Assembly: GCF_900176205.1 (NCBI RefSeq)
Contig: NZ_LT859959.1
Location: 4,361,001 to 4,425,000 of the forward strand
Length of the DNA stretch: 64,000 nt
Reading direction: 5' to 3'
Origin: Bradyrhizobium sp. ORS 285
GTDB taxonomy: Bacteria; Pseudomonadota; Alphaproteobacteria; Rhizobiales; Xanthobacteraceae
The notes under the pieces are model-generated. The model did no database searches. It saw nothing but the letters and a program-made list of their open reading frames with translations, and had not been told where the DNA came from. This document shows positions 1 to 8,890 of the stretch, one piece after another. The position numbers and the translations under genes were made by a program. Position 1 is the stretch's first letter, and the number at the start of each line of letters is the position of its first letter.

Positions 1-8
1 GGTGACAT
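1..8 (-). CDS. Start of next gene (probable RND pump), cut by window edge
   Basis: Only the first codons (ATG TCA) of a leftward gene are inside the window. A GGAG sequence sits about 10 bases upstream of this ATG, and the gene begins 30 bases after the stop of the RND adaptor. In adaptor/pump operons the inner-membrane pump gene normally follows the adaptor, so that identity is inferred from position alone. Confidence 0.4.
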
Positions 9-38
9 GTGAGATGCTCTCCGGGCCGCAGGCCACGT

Positions 39-1229
39 TTACTTCGCAGCGGACGGCTTGTCGGCGACCGACATCTTCCACGGCACCGGCGTGACCGCAC
101 TGCCGGGCGCGAACTTCTGGAAGCCGTCGACGACGATTTTCCAGCCGGGCTTGAGACCATCCTCGATCAGCATGCCGCCGTTGAGCGAGCGCCCGAGCCG
201 CACCGGCTGCAGGTTCGCCCGCCCCTCATTGTTGACGACGTAGACGGCGCTGTTGCCGGCCGTCGTCCGCTGCACGGCCTGAACAGGCACGACGATGCCA
301 GCAGTGTCGATCGCCTCCTCGATCTGAACGCGCACATACATGCCGGGGAGCAGCTCGCCCTCCGGATTCGGAAACTCGCCGCGCAAGGTGACCTTGGCCG
401 TGGACGGATCGACGCTGACATCGGAGAACAGCAGCCGTCCGGCATGCTTGTAGGTCGAGCCGTCGTCGAACACGAGACGGACCCGCGCCGCCTCGGGCGA
501 CACGCTCTTGAGCCGGCCTTCGGCAAGATCGCGCCGCAACTGATTCAGTTCGTCGACGGACTGCGTGAAGTCGGCATAAACAGGATCGAGCTGCTGGATG
601 GTCGCAAGATGCGTCGTCTCGTTGGGATTGACCAGCGCGCCTTCGGTCACCAGCGCACGTCCGATGCGGCCGGAGATCGGCGCCCGCACCGTGGCCCAGT
701 CGAGATTGAGCTGCGCCTGCGCCACCGAGGCCTTTTGCGAAGCGACCTCGGCCTGAGCCTGACGCTCCGCCGCTACGGCGAGCTCATACTGCGCCTGCGT
801 GGTCGCCTCGCCCTTCAACAGGTTCTTCAGTCGGTCTTCCTGCCGATCGGCCTGATAGAGCACCGCCTCGGCCTTTGCGAGCGCGGCGCGCGCCTTCTCG
901 AGCTCGACCTCGAACGGAGCCGGATCGATCCGGTAGAGTACGGCGCCCGCCTCGACCATCGCGCCCTGCTGAAAGCTGCGCTCGACGACGATGCCGCTGA
1001 CGCGCGGACGGACCTCCGCAATCCGCATCGACGTGATCCGCCCCGGCAGATCCTTGGTCAAGGTCACCGGCGCCGAGATGACATTGACGACGCCGACCTC
1101 CGGAGGATTGCTGGTCCCCGGCGCTGACGCGGCGTTAGGGTCACTACACGCCGCAAGCGTCAGAAGCAATGCGGCGCAGACCGTCGCACCGGCAGAACGG
1201 ATCAACTTCTCTCTCAACATGAAGCCCAT
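39..1229 (-). CDS. RND efflux periplasmic adaptor lipoprotein (AcrA/MexA family)
   Basis: This 396-residue protein is a membrane-fusion adaptor that links an inner-membrane RND pump to an outer-membrane channel. The start chosen (MGFMLREK) gives an N-terminal hydrophobic segment ending in a lipobox, LAAC, with Cys28 as the lipidation site; an ATG three codons later is equally possible. After it come the barrel-sandwich segment (VRPRVSGIVVERSF, then GAVLYRIDPAPF), an alanine/glutamine-rich alpha-helical hairpin, the returning lipoyl half (ATVRAPISGRIGR), a beta-barrel domain and a membrane-proximal domain ending near WKIVVDGFQKFAPG. Family assignment is firm. The substrate cannot be told. The pump gene appears to start just beyond the left edge. 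No regulator is adjacent on the right. Confidence 0.9.
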   Translation of the reverse strand: MGFMLREKLIRSAGATVCAALLLTLAACSDPNAASAPGTSNPPEVGVVNVISAPVTLTKDLPGRITSMRIAEVRPRVSGIVVERSFQQGAMVEAGAVLYRIDPAPFEVELEKARAALAKAEAVLYQADRQEDRLKNLLKGEATTQAQYELAVAAERQAQAEVASQKASVAQAQLNLDWATVRAPISGRIGRALVTEGALVNPNETTHLATIQQLDPVYADFTQSVDELNQLRRDLAEGRLKSVSPEAARVRLVFDDGSTYKHAGRLLFSDVSVDPSTAKVTLRGEFPNPEGELLPGMYVRVQIEEAIDTAGIVVPVQAVQRTTAGNSAVYVVNNEGRANLQPVRLGRSLNGGMLIEDGLKPGWKIVVDGFQKFAPGSAVTPVPWKMSVADKPSAAK

Positions 1230-2716
1230 CTGATTACTTCGCGGCGCGCATAGTTCTGAGGTTGCTTCAAGGCCGGTCCGATCACTGAATAAGGACCGGT
1301 GGCCCTGCCCCAGGCCGTCGCTCACAAACTTGGCGCGCCGTATACCACGGTCGCGAGCTGACGGACTTTCGTGCGGCGGTTACATAGTTGACCTGTTAGC
1401 TCACAGCCAGCTTCTTTCCTGAACAAAACGCCGCCTGCGACAATGACGCCGTGGACGGTCGACGGCGGCTGCGCACTTTGTCGCGGTCTTCCAGTTCGAT
1501 GCGGGTCATGAGATCGCGCATGAGCCCGCAACGATAAGACGACCGCATATCCGTTACGGATCAGTGACGCTGCAGACTGCGCGACATTTTTTCGCGGGGC
1601 TCGCTACTCATCAGTCTCGCTTTCCAAGGCGGCCCAGAGCGCATTGTCTTCGATTGACAGCTCCCGGCGCGCAATACCCACAGGGTTTCGTCGAGCTGCT
1701 AACGGACCGTTCACGATGTCGTCATCTGGTGTCATCACACCAACTCCGTTGATGTCACTGCGTGACATCATCCTCTCGATGTGCATCGACGCGGACGCGT
1801 CAAACAGCGGATATGACGCAGCGATCCCGCGGCGACTTGCGCCCGAGCTTTGCATTCGGCCAACCTCTTCTCTGGAAGAAGAGGCGCAGGGAAGACCGGG
1901 TATCGACTGACACCCGCGGTCCGCGTGCAACAAATAAGCACGCGGCAGAACCACAGGTTCAGCCAAATATCCGGCCTTCCCTGCGCGACGGTTTTGCGAC
2001 TTATAGGTGCTCTCCCCGGGGACCGGCTGTCTTGCCCCCGTCACCAGCGGATCATCACCACCGGCTTGGTCTCAGCGTCGGGAGACCAGGACCACACCAT
2101 TTCGCCGTCGCCTCACTCCGTTCGTCGGCCCGGCTGTGACACCAGGCTGCAGAGCGACGCGCCCATCGCATCTCCGGCTCGACGCTCGTGACGATCGCGA
2201 AACGTCCCTCTTCAGCGAGCGGGGATGCGCTGATTTGTGCAGCTGATTTGCCCGACACGGCAAGTCTGACGACCGCGACAAACTGGCACGACGGGCAGTT
2301 CACGCATGTGCATCATGCGGAGATTGCCCGTCGTGCAACGTCCACGGCGACACGAGCTGTCAGAAATCCGGGCGTCAGGATACTCTAGGCGATATCGTCA
2401 CGAGCATTTCGATGCCCGCAGCAATCATCAGGATTGCTCGTCCTCGGGGCGCAGCGGAGTTCGGCACCAATCGATTTCCTCCAGCGAGCGCGTCGCGTCC
2501 GCATCGCATTCCTTTCGGAGGCAATGATCAGCTGCATTCGTTGTCGCTGCGTTGGTAGCTCGGCGGCCTGCCTGCCGCAGCGCACCACGCTGCAGGCAGA
2601 TCACGTTCTCCACTGCTGTCCATATCGCAGCTTCATGTGGCCGTTTGACAGCATCGCAACGCATCGTTCTACTCGGGTGCGACGCTGCACAACAAGCGGC
2701 GACCAGGAGGACGGCC
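1230..2716. other. Gene-poor region, about 1.5 kb
   Basis: No convincing gene was found. The open frames here have mixed composition, no good ribosome-binding sites and no recognisable domains. A leftward frame over 1604-2044 has an acidic C-terminal end but otherwise looks like translated non-coding DNA. The stretch contains one clear hairpin (2286-2336). Its texture resembles the decayed intergenic repeats frequent in Bradyrhizobium genomes, which is recollection and not a database result. Confidence 0.5.
2286..2336. repeat. 12-bp perfect inverted repeat with 27-base spacer
   Basis: GCACGACGGGCA at 2286-2297 is matched by its exact reverse complement TGCCCGTCGTGC at 2325-2336. It lies in the gene-poor region and is not followed by a T-run, so it is not an obvious terminator. 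It may be one copy of a dispersed element. Confidence 0.55.
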
Positions 2717-3796
2717 ATGGAGCGACGCATCAATGCCGTGCCGGCGGTGTCCGCGACGCGCGGGATGTTTGGTTTCCAATGGACGATACCATACGTAGTG
2801 CGGCGCTCATGGGCCTGGACGGCCGTGGCGGTGCTGACGATCCTCAGTCTCGCGCTTGCCAGCAGCGCGAACGCTCAAGGCATCACCAAGGATGTGCCGG
2901 CCCGGGTCGAGATGTATCCGATCCCCTCGTTCACGCTGTCCGATCGGCAGTTCCTCGCAGGCGACGACGGCGGCAAGCCGGTCACGGTGGTCGGCGAGCT
3001 GCGCGTGGCGCAGGGCAGCGGCAGGCTGCCGGTGGTGGTGCTGATGCATGGCTCTGGCGGCGTCGGCGCCAACATCGCGGCCTGGAGCCGCACCTTCAAC
3101 GCCATGGGGATCTCGACCTTCGTGATCGATGGCTTCACCGGGCGCGGCATCACCGCGACGAGCACCAACCAGGCGCTGCTCGGCCGGCTCAATTTGATCA
3201 TGGACATCTATCATTCGCTCGACGTGCTCGCGAAGCACCCGCGCGTCGATCCCGAGCGCATCGCGCTGATGGGCTTTTCGCGCGGTGGGCAGGCAGCCCT
3301 CTATGCCAGCCTGGCGCGTTTCCACAAGCGCTGGAACACCTCCGGGCTGCAATTCGCCGCCTACATCCCGTTCTATCCGGATTGCTCCACGACCTATCGC
3401 GACGACACCGAGATTGTGGCGCGGCCGATCCGGATCTTTCATGGCGGACCTGATGACTACAACCCGGTGCGGACCTGCAAGGCCTATGTCGAGCGGCTCA
3501 AGGCTGCGGGGCGCGATGTCGAGCTGACCGAATATCCGGATTCGCCGCATGGCTTCGATCTCGGCCTGCTCGGCGCCAACATGCTCGCCCTCGCGCCGAA
3601 GGCGCAGACCGTGCGCAACTGCCGGATCGTCGAAGCCGACGGCGGCATGCTGATGAACGCCGAGACGCAGCAGCCCTTCACCTATCAGGACGCCTGCGTC
3701 GAACTCGATCCGCATGTCGGCGGCAACCCGGCCACCGCGGAAGCCGCGCGCCAGGCGGTGACGGACTTCCTGCGCGCGCTGTTCAAGCTCTCGTGA
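2717..3796 (+). CDS. Secreted dienelactone-hydrolase-family alpha/beta hydrolase
   Basis: This 359-residue alpha/beta hydrolase has an N-terminal export signal: a hydrophobic run at about residues 33-50 ending SSANA (cleavage near 53). The start is fixed by AGGAGG six bases upstream. VVVLMHGSGG gives the oxyanion-hole strand, GFSRGG holds the nucleophile Ser188, GGPDDYN supplies the acid (Asp246 or 247), and SPHGFD gives His278. Classical dienelactone hydrolases use Cys as nucleophile; here it is Ser, as in many secreted members of the family. The substrate is unknown. The gene stands alone, followed by a separate small secreted-protein gene. Confidence 0.85.
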   Translation: MERRINAVPAVSATRGMFGFQWTIPYVVRRSWAWTAVAVLTILSLALASSANAQGITKDVPARVEMYPIPSFTLSDRQFLAGDDGGKPVTVVGELRVAQGSGRLPVVVLMHGSGGVGANIAAWSRTFNAMGISTFVIDGFTGRGITATSTNQALLGRLNLIMDIYHSLDVLAKHPRVDPERIALMGFSRGGQAALYASLARFHKRWNTSGLQFAAYIPFYPDCSTTYRDDTEIVARPIRIFHGGPDDYNPVRTCKAYVERLKAAGRDVELTEYPDSPHGFDLGLLGANMLALAPKAQTVRNCRIVEADGGMLMNAETQQPFTYQDACVELDPHVGGNPATAEAARQAVTDFLRALFKLS

Positions 3797-3898
3797 CCAA
3801 AATAAAACGATTTGGATCAATTTTTGAGGTGACGGATCGAACGTATCCGGTGTTCCTGCGTTGTCGCTCGCTTTTCGACGATGAAACGGAGCCCGATG

Positions 3899-4381
3899 AT
3901 GCGCGCCTCTCGCCTTGCCATTCCGACTTTGCTCACCGCCCTCGCATTCGGGAGCGCAGCCCATGGCGCGCCCGCCTCGCCGTTCCGCGCGCTGGAGGGC
4001 GCCTGGACCGGCGGCGGCGTCATCAACCTGTCCGACGGCAACCAGGAGCGGCTGCGCTGTCGCGCCGCTTATGACGTGGGCGGCGCCGGCGAGCAGTTGC
4101 GGCTCAACATCCGCTGCGCCAGTGACAGCTACAATATCGACCTTTCCAGCGACGTCGCCTATCGCGGCGGCGAGATCTCGGGGCAATGGACCGAGTCGAG
4201 CCACAACGCGTCCGGTACGATCGAGGGCCGCGCCGTCGGCAACCGAATCGAGGCCCAGGCGCGCGGCCAGACCTTCTCCGCCGGACTGGCGCTGACGACG
4301 AGCGGCAAGCGGCAGACGGTGTCGATCCGGCCGGCAGGCACGGACATCAAGGGCGTCGATCTGGAGCTGGCGCGGCGGTGA
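3899..4381 (+). CDS. Small secreted protein of unknown function
   Basis: About 160 residues with a clear signal peptide (MRASRLAIPTLLTALAFGSAAHGA). The mature part is beta-rich, with a WTGGGVINLSDG start and repeated short polar strands, and contains two Cys (LRCRAAYD and NIRCASD) that could form a disulphide. No family was recognised with confidence. ATGs at 3881 and 3896 are in frame. I prefer 3899 because GGAG at 3888-3891 is seven bases upstream of it. The protein is probably periplasmic. Confidence 0.7.
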   Translation: MRASRLAIPTLLTALAFGSAAHGAPASPFRALEGAWTGGGVINLSDGNQERLRCRAAYDVGGAGEQLRLNIRCASDSYNIDLSSDVAYRGGEISGQWTESSHNASGTIEGRAVGNRIEAQARGQTFSAGLALTTSGKRQTVSIRPAGTDIKGVDLELARR

Positions 4382-4388
4382 TGAAAAC

Positions 4389-4539
4389 GTAGGGAGGGCA
4401 AAGGCGCGCAGGCGCGACGCATTGCGTCGCGCCGAGCACCGTGCCCACCACAGCAGATGCGTCGTGCGAGATGGTGGTCACGGCGCGTTACACGACCGCT
4501 CACAACTCACAGCCTGCCTCGCGCCTTGGCCCACCCTAC
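4389..4539. repeat. Dispersed inverted repeat, GTAGGGxGGGCAAAG type (degenerate copy)
   Basis: The left end GTAGGGAGGGCAAAG (4389-4403) is the near reverse complement of CTTGGCCCACCCTAC (4525-4539). The interior has further GTGCCCACC / GGTGGTCACGG complementarity. A better-preserved copy with perfect 15-bp ends lies at 15886-16022. In both places a copy of the CGTCATTGCGAG palindrome follows within about 50 bases. Confidence 0.7.
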
Positions 4540-4572
4540 GACTCTGCGTCCATGGCCATGGCAACTCTCCCC

Positions 4573-4654
4573 CGTCATTGCGAGCGCAGCGAAGCAATCC
4601 AGGGTTCAGGGTGAGACTCTGGATTGCTTCGTCGCTTCGCTCCTCGCAATGACG
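4573..4654. repeat. Dispersed palindromic element, CGTCATTGCGAG type (copy 1)
   Basis: Left arm CGTCATTGCGAGCGCAGCGA and onward is complementary to a right arm ending CTCGCAATGACG, with ATCCAG/CTGGAT near the centre. The right arm has extra bases, so the hairpin is imperfect. Copies 2 and 3 are at 11448-11523 and 16075-16155. All three lie between genes, which points to a REP-like family. Confidence 0.85.
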
Positions 4655-4693
4655 TGGTAAAAGCGTGGGCTACCAATAACAGGGTAACGAAGA

Positions 4694-5512
4694 TCAGAGC
4701 GCGCCGATGTCCTTCAGGCACGCCTGAGTCAGCGTCATGCGGGCTTCGACGTGGCGTGGTTCGGGGCAGTCCATGTTGAGCGCGAATACGGTGGGCTGGT
4801 CGCCCTTGTCGACCCAGCCGACCATCCAGCCGAGCGAGCCTTGCTCTTTTCCAAGCAGTCCCGACTTGGCGTGAATCACCGCATCGCCGACCTTGGTGGT
4901 CGGGATGATGTCGCGCGTCAGATCCTGGCTGCGCTTCGAGACCGACAACGCGCCTCGCCGCAGCCGGTCGACGAAATCGACCTGCTCCACCGGATCGATG
5001 CGCAACGCGCCGGTGAGCCAGAACTGATCGATGCCGCCGCCGATGTCGTGATTGCCGTAGTCGAGCTCCTCCAGGAATTTCTGCATGCGCTCAGGCCCGA
5101 TGCGGCGGGCGATCTCCTGATAGACCGGCACGGCGGAGACGGCGATCGCGCTGCGCAAGGTATGATCCTTGTTCCAGGCCTCGATCGGTCTTGTGACGCC
5201 GTCCCATTTGAAGATGTCCTTATCGGGATCTTCGACCACGCCGGTCTCCAGCGCGATCAGCGAGTTTGGGATCTTGAAGGTTGAGGCCGGCAGCCTTGCC
5301 TCGTTGGAGCGATCAGTGTCGCTGGCGATGATCAGATACTCCTCGACCTTGTAGGCGAGGAACGTGCCCTTGGTGCCGAGCTCGGTGAAGCGTTGCGCGA
5401 GGCCGGCGCGGATCTCGTTGCGCGGTGGCGCCACATGGGCGAAGGCACGCGCGGGCAGCAGGCTGGCGCCGGCCATCAGGCCAAGGGCGTGGCGGCGGCT
5501 CATCATCGGCAT
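4694..5512 (-). CDS. Class D (OXA-type) beta-lactamase
   Basis: This 272-residue serine beta-lactamase would hydrolyse beta-lactam antibiotics in the periplasm. All class D signatures are present and correctly spaced: STFK (Ser77 nucleophile, Lys80, the usual site of lysine carboxylation), SAV (126-128), YGN (152-154), Trp165, and KSG (216-218). The start is set by GGAG nine bases upstream of ATG 5512; longer upstream starts lack one. The N-terminus MSRRHALGLMAGASLLPARAFA has twin arginines before the hydrophobic stretch and may be a Tat signal. The gene is monocistronic with no regulator nearby and has the GC content of its neighbours, so it looks like a resident chromosomal enzyme and not a recent acquisition. 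The substrate range cannot be told. Confidence 0.93.
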   Translation of the reverse strand: MPMMSRRHALGLMAGASLLPARAFAHVAPPRNEIRAGLAQRFTELGTKGTFLAYKVEEYLIIASDTDRSNEARLPASTFKIPNSLIALETGVVEDPDKDIFKWDGVTRPIEAWNKDHTLRSAIAVSAVPVYQEIARRIGPERMQKFLEELDYGNHDIGGGIDQFWLTGALRIDPVEQVDFVDRLRRGALSVSKRSQDLTRDIIPTTKVGDAVIHAKSGLLGKEQGSLGWMVGWVDKGDQPTVFALNMDCPEPRHVEARMTLTQACLKDIGAL

Positions 5513-5595
5513 CGTGTATTTCTCCGTCGAAGTCCGCCCCTCCCTATCACAGGGCGATGACGAGCGAAGCATGACGGAGATCACGATGCGGCGCG

Positions 5596-5877
5596 CTAGC
5601 GGACCGGCCGCGACAGATTGAGCACAAACACCAGCACTTCGGCGACCGCCTTGTAGAGCTCTTCCGGGATCTCGTCGCCGAGCTCGACATTGGAGAGTGC
5701 GCCGGCCAGCACCTCGTTCTCCTCGATCGGGATGTCGTGCGCTTTCGCGACCTCGATGATCTTGGCGCCGATCGTGCCCTTGCCCTTGGCGACGACGCGC
5801 GGGGCGCCCTGGCCCTTGTCGTAATGCAGCGCGACGGCAAGCTGGGTCTTGCTGGCGGCCTTCACGTCGATGCTCAT
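5596..5877 (-). CDS. Stand-alone FlhB C-terminal-domain protein
   Basis: This 93-residue protein matches the cytoplasmic C-terminal domain of the flagellar export switch protein FlhB (pattern LAVALHYD...APRVVAKG...IPIEEN..LA.AL...ELGDEIPEELYKAVAEVLVFV). It has none of the four membrane helices of FlhB. At the place where FlhB has its autocleavage motif NPTH, this protein reads SKTQ. Its ATG overlaps the stop of the FliK-like gene by four bases (ATGA), so the two are translationally coupled. FliK acts on the FlhB C-terminal domain when export switches from hook to filament subunits, and the coupling suggests a functional pair. The export role is inferred. Confidence 0.85.
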   Translation of the reverse strand: MSIDVKAASKTQLAVALHYDKGQGAPRVVAKGKGTIGAKIIEVAKAHDIPIEENEVLAGALSNVELGDEIPEELYKAVAEVLVFVLNLSRPVR

Positions 5878-7511
5878 AGCGCGCGATCCAGGAAATGGCC
5901 GGCCTTCGGCGGCATCGCCGCGGGCGGCGCGCCGTCCTGCACGACGAGATCGCCGGGCGACAGTTCGGCGCGGCTGAGCGCCTGGCTCAAATCGGAGAGA
6001 CCGGCGCGCAGCCGCGCGGCGGTGACCGGGCGCTCGGCCCACATCCGCACGGAGGTCCGTTCGGCGTTGAAGGAGATCAGCGCATGCACCGGGCCGGCGG
6101 GCTCGACGTCGAGCGAGAAGCGCGCGCGCCAGACGCGCTTGGCGGCTTGCGGCGACTGCGTGCCGCCATCGCGCGAGATCTCGAACTGCGCCATCGCCGT
6201 GCCCTGCGGCGTGGCGAACGGAATCTCGAAATTCCAGCGCGGCTGCGTCGCATCGTTGCGCGGGGCCGATGCGTCGGGGCGATCGGGCAGCGAGGCAACC
6301 TGCAGCAGGGTCTGGCGTGACAGCGCCTGGTCGGTCTCGTCGAGCAGGCGATGGGCGATCGCCGGCAGCGGCGAATCCTGATTGAGCGTCGGCGTCGCGA
6401 CGTGCTGCGGCACCGGCGCGCCACCACGGAACGGCGGTGGCGGCGTGTTGGTGCGGACGACGACCTCACCGCGGCCATTGCGGCCGGGAACGAGGCCGGC
6501 AGCGCGCGGAATCTGCTGCTGCGCCTCCTGCAAGACAGCCAGCACCGCACCAGGGGTCAGTGACTGCGCCTTGGCGCCGGTCAGGCTCTCGAGCAAGGCC
6601 GAGCCGGTGAAGCCGGTAGAGGCCGCGTCAGGCCGCGCCATGCCGGTGCCCCAGGGCTGGGACGGCAGCTCGATCTCGATGTCCGGCACCAGCGAGGGCG
6701 CGGCGTTCTGTTGCGCGGCCGCGGCGCGCCCCGCTTCCGACAGCACCGAGGCATAGGAGGCGCCGGACTGCGGCGTCGACGCGGTCGTGCCGGCATCGAC
6801 CGTCTGCAGCACCGCGGCCAGCGTCTGGCGCAGCACGATCAGGGCGGCCTTCAGGTCCGAGGGCGCCGATGCGGTGCTGCCCTTGGCGAGCGAGGTCTCG
6901 AGGAAGAGGCCGGAGTTCTGGACCGCGGCTTGAACATCATCCGCCGTCAGCGCGGCTGAGAGCGGCGTCTGCTGCGCCAGCACCTGATTGACGGCGGCGC
7001 GCAGCGCGGGCGGCAGGTTCGGCGAGTCGGCGACCGCCTGGAGATCGGCGAACAGCTGGCCCTGGCTGCCCTGCCGGGTCGCCGCCTCTTCGCTCGCGAT
7101 CGAGACCGCCAGCCGCTCCAGCCCGGTTAAAGGGTCCGGCGGCGGCGCCAAGGTCGGCGCGAGGCGGCCGGTGACATCGACGACCGTCGCGGCGGGAGTC
7201 GGCGTGCCGCTGGTGCCGGAGGCCGTGCCCTGCCCGACGATGGCGAGCTGCAGACCTTGTGCAGTCTGCGAGACCGCGACCTGCACGAATTGGCCGGCCT
7301 GCAGCGGCAGCTCGGTGGCGAGCTCCAGCGACAGGTTTCCGATCGCGACCTGGACCAGATTCTCCGCGAGCACCTGCTGCACCCTGGCGCTGACCAGCGC
7401 ACCGACCTGCAGGGTGGTGCCCGACGTCGCGTTCGGTGTCGCGCTGGTCGCCGCAGTTCCCACGCTGCGGACGGCGCTCACTGATGGCGGCGGGGTGACA
7501 CTCTGGACCAT
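5874..7511 (-). CDS. fliK: Flagellar hook-length control protein FliK-like
   Basis: The protein has 545 residues. The N-terminal part is low-complexity, rich in Ala, Thr, Gln and Pro. The C-terminal part (about 420-530) matches the Flg_hook domain: WNFEIPFATPQG, then RVWRARFSLDVEPAGPVHALI, then VRMWAERPVTAARLRAGL and SRAELSPGDLVV. FliK proteins measure the growing hook and trigger the export switch through FlhB. The downstream gene, a lone FlhB-type C-terminal domain, overlaps by four bases. No strong ribosome-binding site was seen before ATG 7511. No hook or filament genes are nearby. It could be a FliK paralogue and not the main ruler. Confidence 0.8.
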   Translation of the reverse strand: MVQSVTPPPSVSAVRSVGTAATSATPNATSGTTLQVGALVSARVQQVLAENLVQVAIGNLSLELATELPLQAGQFVQVAVSQTAQGLQLAIVGQGTASGTSGTPTPAATVVDVTGRLAPTLAPPPDPLTGLERLAVSIASEEAATRQGSQGQLFADLQAVADSPNLPPALRAAVNQVLAQQTPLSAALTADDVQAAVQNSGLFLETSLAKGSTASAPSDLKAALIVLRQTLAAVLQTVDAGTTASTPQSGASYASVLSEAGRAAAAQQNAAPSLVPDIEIELPSQPWGTGMARPDAASTGFTGSALLESLTGAKAQSLTPGAVLAVLQEAQQQIPRAAGLVPGRNGRGEVVVRTNTPPPPFRGGAPVPQHVATPTLNQDSPLPAIAHRLLDETDQALSRQTLLQVASLPDRPDASAPRNDATQPRWNFEIPFATPQGTAMAQFEISRDGGTQSPQAAKRVWRARFSLDVEPAGPVHALISFNAERTSVRMWAERPVTAARLRAGLSDLSQALSRAELSPGDLVVQDGAPPAAMPPKAGHFLDRAL

Positions 7512-7573
7512 GCGCGTACTCGGGTTACGCGCGGCAGACTAGCGTCTCGCCCTAAACCCGGCGTTAACCGGGC

Positions 7574-8356
7574 TCAGCTGGCGGCGTCGACCGCCCTGAG
7601 GATGCGGACGGCCGCGAGATAGTCGACCTGCCGGGCGGCGCGGCGGCTCATGGCCTCCTCGTCGGCGCCCCATTGCTCGATATTCCAATCCTCGTCGACA
7701 TTGGCCGCGGCCCAGACCTGGTCGGCATCGCGAATGCCATGCGCCAGCGCCAAGGCGAGCAGCGCCGAGCCGGTCACGGTGGTCACGACATGCGCGGCCG
7801 CGACAGCCCACGGTCCGGTCGGCAGCGCTTCCCGCGCCGCCTGCACGGCAGCGTCCGGCTGGGTCACATGCATGATGCCTTCGGAGAGGATGAAATGGGC
7901 GCCGAGCGTGTCGCGCGCCCAGTCCAGCACCGGGTCCCAATGCGCGGCCTCCTGCTCCACCAGCCCCTCCGGATGACCGGCCCGGTAGAACAGCAGGTCC
8001 GACTGGAGGTATCTGGCCATGTCCTCGCGGACGTCCTCGACGCGGTCGACCACCGACTGCACCACGCTATTGGCGAAGCGGGTCAGCGGCATGGTCGCGG
8101 GATCGATGGTCTCGCCTTGCGCACCCCATTCCGCGGCCACCGCCTCGGCAAGCTCCCGGACGGGAACGACGACGACGCGGCCCGAGGGTGTACGGATCGG
8201 CCGGCCATCGAGCGTGACGTGATGGCCGCCCTCGGCCTCGGCCGTGCCGGCGTCCTTGTAGAAGCGCTTGCGCTGCGGCGTCCGCATCGCCTGCCGCGCC
8301 GCCTCCTGCGGATCTGGCTTGCCCTGGCCGACCACCTCGTCAAACAGCTCACGCAT
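7574..8356 (-). CDS. ATP12 family F1-ATPase assembly chaperone
   Basis: The protein has 260 residues. The family (Atp12) binds the F1 alpha subunit during ATP synthase assembly in mitochondria and occurs in alphaproteobacteria. Recognisable segments are RKRFYKDAG, VTLDGRPIRTPSGR, VAAEWGAQGETIDPATMPLTRFANSV, SDLLFYRAGHPEGL, HWDPVLDWARDTLGA and VDEDWNIEQWGADEEA. The start at 8356 (MRELFDEVVGQG) was chosen because the conserved region begins soon after; the frame stays open further upstream but that part is not conserved-looking. In the ATP-synthase context it would act in the cytoplasm. Confidence 0.88.
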   Translation of the reverse strand: MRELFDEVVGQGKPDPQEAARQAMRTPQRKRFYKDAGTAEAEGGHHVTLDGRPIRTPSGRVVVVPVRELAEAVAAEWGAQGETIDPATMPLTRFANSVVQSVVDRVEDVREDMARYLQSDLLFYRAGHPEGLVEQEAAHWDPVLDWARDTLGAHFILSEGIMHVTQPDAAVQAAREALPTGPWAVAAAHVVTTVTGSALLALALAHGIRDADQVWAAANVDEDWNIEQWGADEEAMSRRAARQVDYLAAVRILRAVDAAS

Positions 8357-8446
8357 CGGAATTCCGGCCCTCTTGCAGGGAAGATCACACGAGATCGATT
8401 GTTTGCGCGGTAGATAAGGCCTGATCGATCGAAATGCGAGCCGGCG

Positions 8447-8887
8447 ATGCGCCTCCTGCTCTCTGTCCTCCTCCTGCTCGGCAGCGCCGTCTCCGCCGCC
8501 GCCGGCTTTCGCACACCGGAATCGCTGGTGCGCAACATCTATGCGCATTACGGCCAGGGAACGCCGGAGCTCTCCGCCGGACTGCCGCATACGGACGAGG
8601 TCGCGGCGCAGTTCTTCGATCCGAGCCTCGCGAAGGCTTGGATCGCTCCGCGGCGCGAGCCCTACGACTTCCTGGTGCAGAGCCCGCGCTGGAAGCTCGG
8701 TCCAGTGGCGATCTCGATCCTGCGCAAGCAGTTCGACAGGACCTATGTCGCGGCGAGCTTCGACAACCAGGGCCGCCGCGTCTCGCTCAACTTCATCGTG
8801 GTCAAGGGACCGGATGGCTGGGTCATTCTCGACGTCGAGACCCCGCACGATTCGCTGCGGCTGTTCCTGGAGCAGTTCAGGAACTGA
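8447..8887 (+). CDS. Secreted DUF3828-like protein
   Basis: The protein has 146 residues with a short signal peptide (MRLLLSVLLLLGSAVSAAA). The mature part has the pattern LVRNIYAHYGQG, then AAQFFDPSLAKAWI, then NQGRRVSLNFIVVKGPDGWVILDV, typical of small NTF2-like periplasmic DUF3828 proteins of unknown function. It runs toward the leftward pseudouridine synthase gene, with only three bases between the two stops. Confidence 0.7.
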   Translation: MRLLLSVLLLLGSAVSAAAGFRTPESLVRNIYAHYGQGTPELSAGLPHTDEVAAQFFDPSLAKAWIAPRREPYDFLVQSPRWKLGPVAISILRKQFDRTYVAASFDNQGRRVSLNFIVVKGPDGWVILDVETPHDSLRLFLEQFRN

Positions 8888-8890
8888 GGC

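Noticed and set aside
1604..2044. Leftward frame of 146 codons in the gene-poor region
   Set aside because: No ribosome-binding site, no recognised domain, unnatural composition in its first two thirds. The acidic end is mildly gene-like but not enough.
4573..4654. Repeat first considered as a CRISPR unit or an insertion-sequence end
   Set aside because: Only one copy per site, self-complementary, no spacers, no transposase gene.
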